Assembly (NCBI GenBank): GCA_900547765.1
Contig: URIA01000034.1
Location: 1-24,236 of the forward strand
DNA from: an uncultured Collinsella sp.
GTDB taxonomy: Bacteria; Actinomycetota; Coriobacteriia; Coriobacteriales; Coriobacteriaceae
Length of the DNA stretch: 24,236 nucleotides
Reading direction: 5' to 3'
In this document: piece after piece, positions 23,082 to 24,236 of the stretch
How positions within the stretch are numbered: the stretch's first letter is position 1
Layout of the letters: every line of letters starts with the position of its first letter
The notes under the pieces: generated by a model
Database searches by the model: none
Seen by the model: only the letters and a program-made list of their open reading frames with translations
Told to the model about the DNA's origin: nothing
Position numbers and translations under genes: made by a program

Positions 23082-24077
23082 TTACTTGAGCGTGGCGTAC
23101 ATGACAGCCTTGATGGTGTGCATGCGGTTCTCGGCCTCGTCGAAGACCTTGGAAGCGGGGCTCTCGAAGACCTCGTCGGTGACCTCCTGCTCGGTGATGC
23201 CGAACTGCTCGCACTTCTCGGCGCCAATCGTGGTGTTGGTGTCGTGGAAGCTGGGCAGGCAGTGCAGGAAGATGGCACCCGGGTTGGCCATAGCCATGAC
23301 CTCGGAGGTAACGCGATACGGGGTGAGCTGAGCGATGCGCTCGGCCCAGACCTCGTCGGGCTCGCCCATGGAGACCCACACGTCGGTGTAGATAACGTCG
23401 GCACCGGTGACGCCGTCCTTGACGTCGGTGGTCAGCTTGATGGTGCAGCCGTTAGCCTCGGCGATGGGCTTGCAAGCCTCGATGACGTCGTCAGCGGGCA
23501 TGCACTCCTCGGGGCCGCAGGCCACGAAGTTCATGCCGAGCTTGGAGCAGACAACCATGAGGGAGCGAGCGACATTGTTCTTGCAGTCGCCCATGAAGAC
23601 GAGGGTCTTGCCCTTGATGTCGTAGTTGAAGTTCTCCTGGACGGTCAGGATGTCGGCGAGCATCTGGGTGGGGTGCCACTCGGTGGTCAGGCCGTTCCAC
23701 ACGGGCACGCCGGACTTGGCAGCGAGCTCCTCGACGTCGTCCTGGGCAAAGCCACGGAACTCAATGCCGTCATACATGCGGCCGAGAACGCGGGCGGTGT
23801 CCTCAATGGACTCCTTCTTGCCCATCTGGGACGAACCGGGATCGAGGTAGGTGACGCCCATGCCCAGATCCATGCCGCCGACCTCGAAGGCGCAGCGGGT
23901 ACGAGTGGAGGTCTTCTGGAAGAGCAGAACGATGTTCTTGCCCTCGAGATAGCGGTGCGGAACGCCAGCGCGCTTCATGTCCTTGAAGTTCTTGGAAAGC
24001 TTGAGCAAGTACTCGATCTCCTCGGTGGAGAGGTCGAGGAGCTTGAGGAAGCTACGGCCGGAGAGGTTAACACCCAT
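23082..24077 (-). CDS. arcB: Ornithine carbamoyltransferase, catabolic
   Basis: Transfers the carbamoyl group between ornithine and citrulline; in an arginine deiminase operon it runs toward ornithine plus carbamoyl phosphate. The 331-residue product shows the carbamoyl-phosphate site STRTR (57-61), HPTQ (135-138), the ornithine-binding DVWVSMGE (232-239) and HCLPSFHD (272-279) with the catalytic Cys. The operon position after arcA supports the catabolic role; biosynthetic ArgF has the same motifs. The ATG at 24077 fits the family's N-terminus and has AAAGGAAACG upstream. No carbamate kinase gene (arcC) is in the window. Confidence 0.96.
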   Translation of the reverse strand: MGVNLSGRSFLKLLDLSTEEIEYLLKLSKNFKDMKRAGVPHRYLEGKNIVLLFQKTSTRTRCAFEVGGMDLGMGVTYLDPGSSQMGKKESIEDTARVLGRMYDGIEFRGFAQDDVEELAAKSGVPVWNGLTTEWHPTQMLADILTVQENFNYDIKGKTLVFMGDCKNNVARSLMVVCSKLGMNFVACGPEECMPADDVIEACKPIAEANGCTIKLTTDVKDGVTGADVIYTDVWVSMGEPDEVWAERIAQLTPYRVTSEVMAMANPGAIFLHCLPSFHDTNTTIGAEKCEQFGITEQEVTDEVFESPASKVFDEAENRMHTIKAVMYATLK

Positions 24078-24122
24078 GGTTCGTTTCCTTTCGAAAAAAT
24101 GAATTACGTAAGTATTAGTGTT

Positions 24123-24170
24123 GCCCGTTTAACGGGCGAAGCCGGTGCGGTTGTAGGGGGACCGCACCGG
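24123..24170 (-). other. Two hairpins between arcA and arcB
   Basis: A 10-base-pair stem (24142-24151 with 24161-24170, nine-base loop) lies 12 bases after the arcA stop. It is followed by GCCCGTT/AACGGGC (24123-24137). No U run follows either, so mRNA processing or stabilisation is more likely than full termination. Confidence 0.55.
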
Positions 24171-24182
24171 AAACGGAAAGAC

Positions 24183-24236
24183 TTAGAGGTCCTCGCGCCA
24201 GAAGGGCATGCTCATGCAGCGCGGGCCGCCGCGGCC
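24183..24236 (-). CDS. arcA: Arginine deiminase, C-terminal fragment (runs off the window)
   Basis: The last 17 codons before a TAA read GRGGPRCMSMPFWREDL. This is the arginine deiminase C-terminus, including the Cys of the GGPRCMSMP motif, the catalytic nucleophile that attacks the guanidinium group of arginine. The enzyme hydrolyses arginine to citrulline and ammonia, the first step of the pathway that continues with ArcB. The rest of the gene lies beyond position 24236. Its position upstream of arcB on the same strand agrees. Confidence 0.9.
   Translation of the reverse strand, partial: GRGGPRCMSMPFWREDL

Overview
The window is a GC-rich bacterial chromosome segment in which every supported gene lies on the minus strand, so transcription runs from right to left. 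The protein sequences and layout suggest a member of the Coriobacteriia (Actinomycetota), most likely Collinsella or a close relative. The reasons are a division and cell-wall (dcw) cluster without ftsA, actinobacterial-style FtsZ/FtsQ/FtsI/FtsW, adjacent pyrG-xerD, and a catabolic arginine deiminase operon typical of gut Coriobacteriia. The genus is an inference from recall, not from a search.

Right end (about 20,930-24,236): the 3' end of arcA (arginine deiminase), arcB (catabolic ornithine carbamoyltransferase) and a YfcC/ArcD-type carrier. The two spacers between these genes, and the 3' region after the last one, carry strong RNA hairpins. A 530-base gene-free stretch (20,926-21,455) follows. 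It holds the operon's likely terminator and several large inverted repeats that look like structured RNA or a dispersed palindromic element.

Middle (16,065-20,925): a UPF0371/DUF1846 protein of unknown function, a small winged-helix regulator, then pyrG (CTP synthase) and xerD (tyrosine recombinase), which are two bases apart and likely co-transcribed. Rho-independent terminators follow the first two genes and xerD.

Left (112-16,064): the dcw cluster mraZ-rsmH-ftsL-like-ftsI-murF-mraY-murD-ftsW-murG-murC-murB-ftsQ-ftsZ, mostly tightly packed or overlapping. It makes lipid II (MurB, MurC, MurD, MurF, MraY, MurG) and builds the division machine (FtsL, FtsI, FtsW, FtsQ, FtsZ). murE and ftsA are absent from the cluster, and ftsZ ends it with a clear terminator at 57-85. 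The 461-base region upstream of mraZ contains a good sigma-70-type promoter overlapped by TGGGG repeats (likely MraZ boxes), palindromes, and a 16-base motif that recurs at 14 of 16 positions upstream of ftsZ. That shared motif, the 21,033-21,314 structured repeats and an unusual FtsZ nucleotide-loop residue are the observations most worth following. I found no CRISPR array, tRNA, rRNA, insertion sequence or prophage gene, and no clearly undescribed multigene system.
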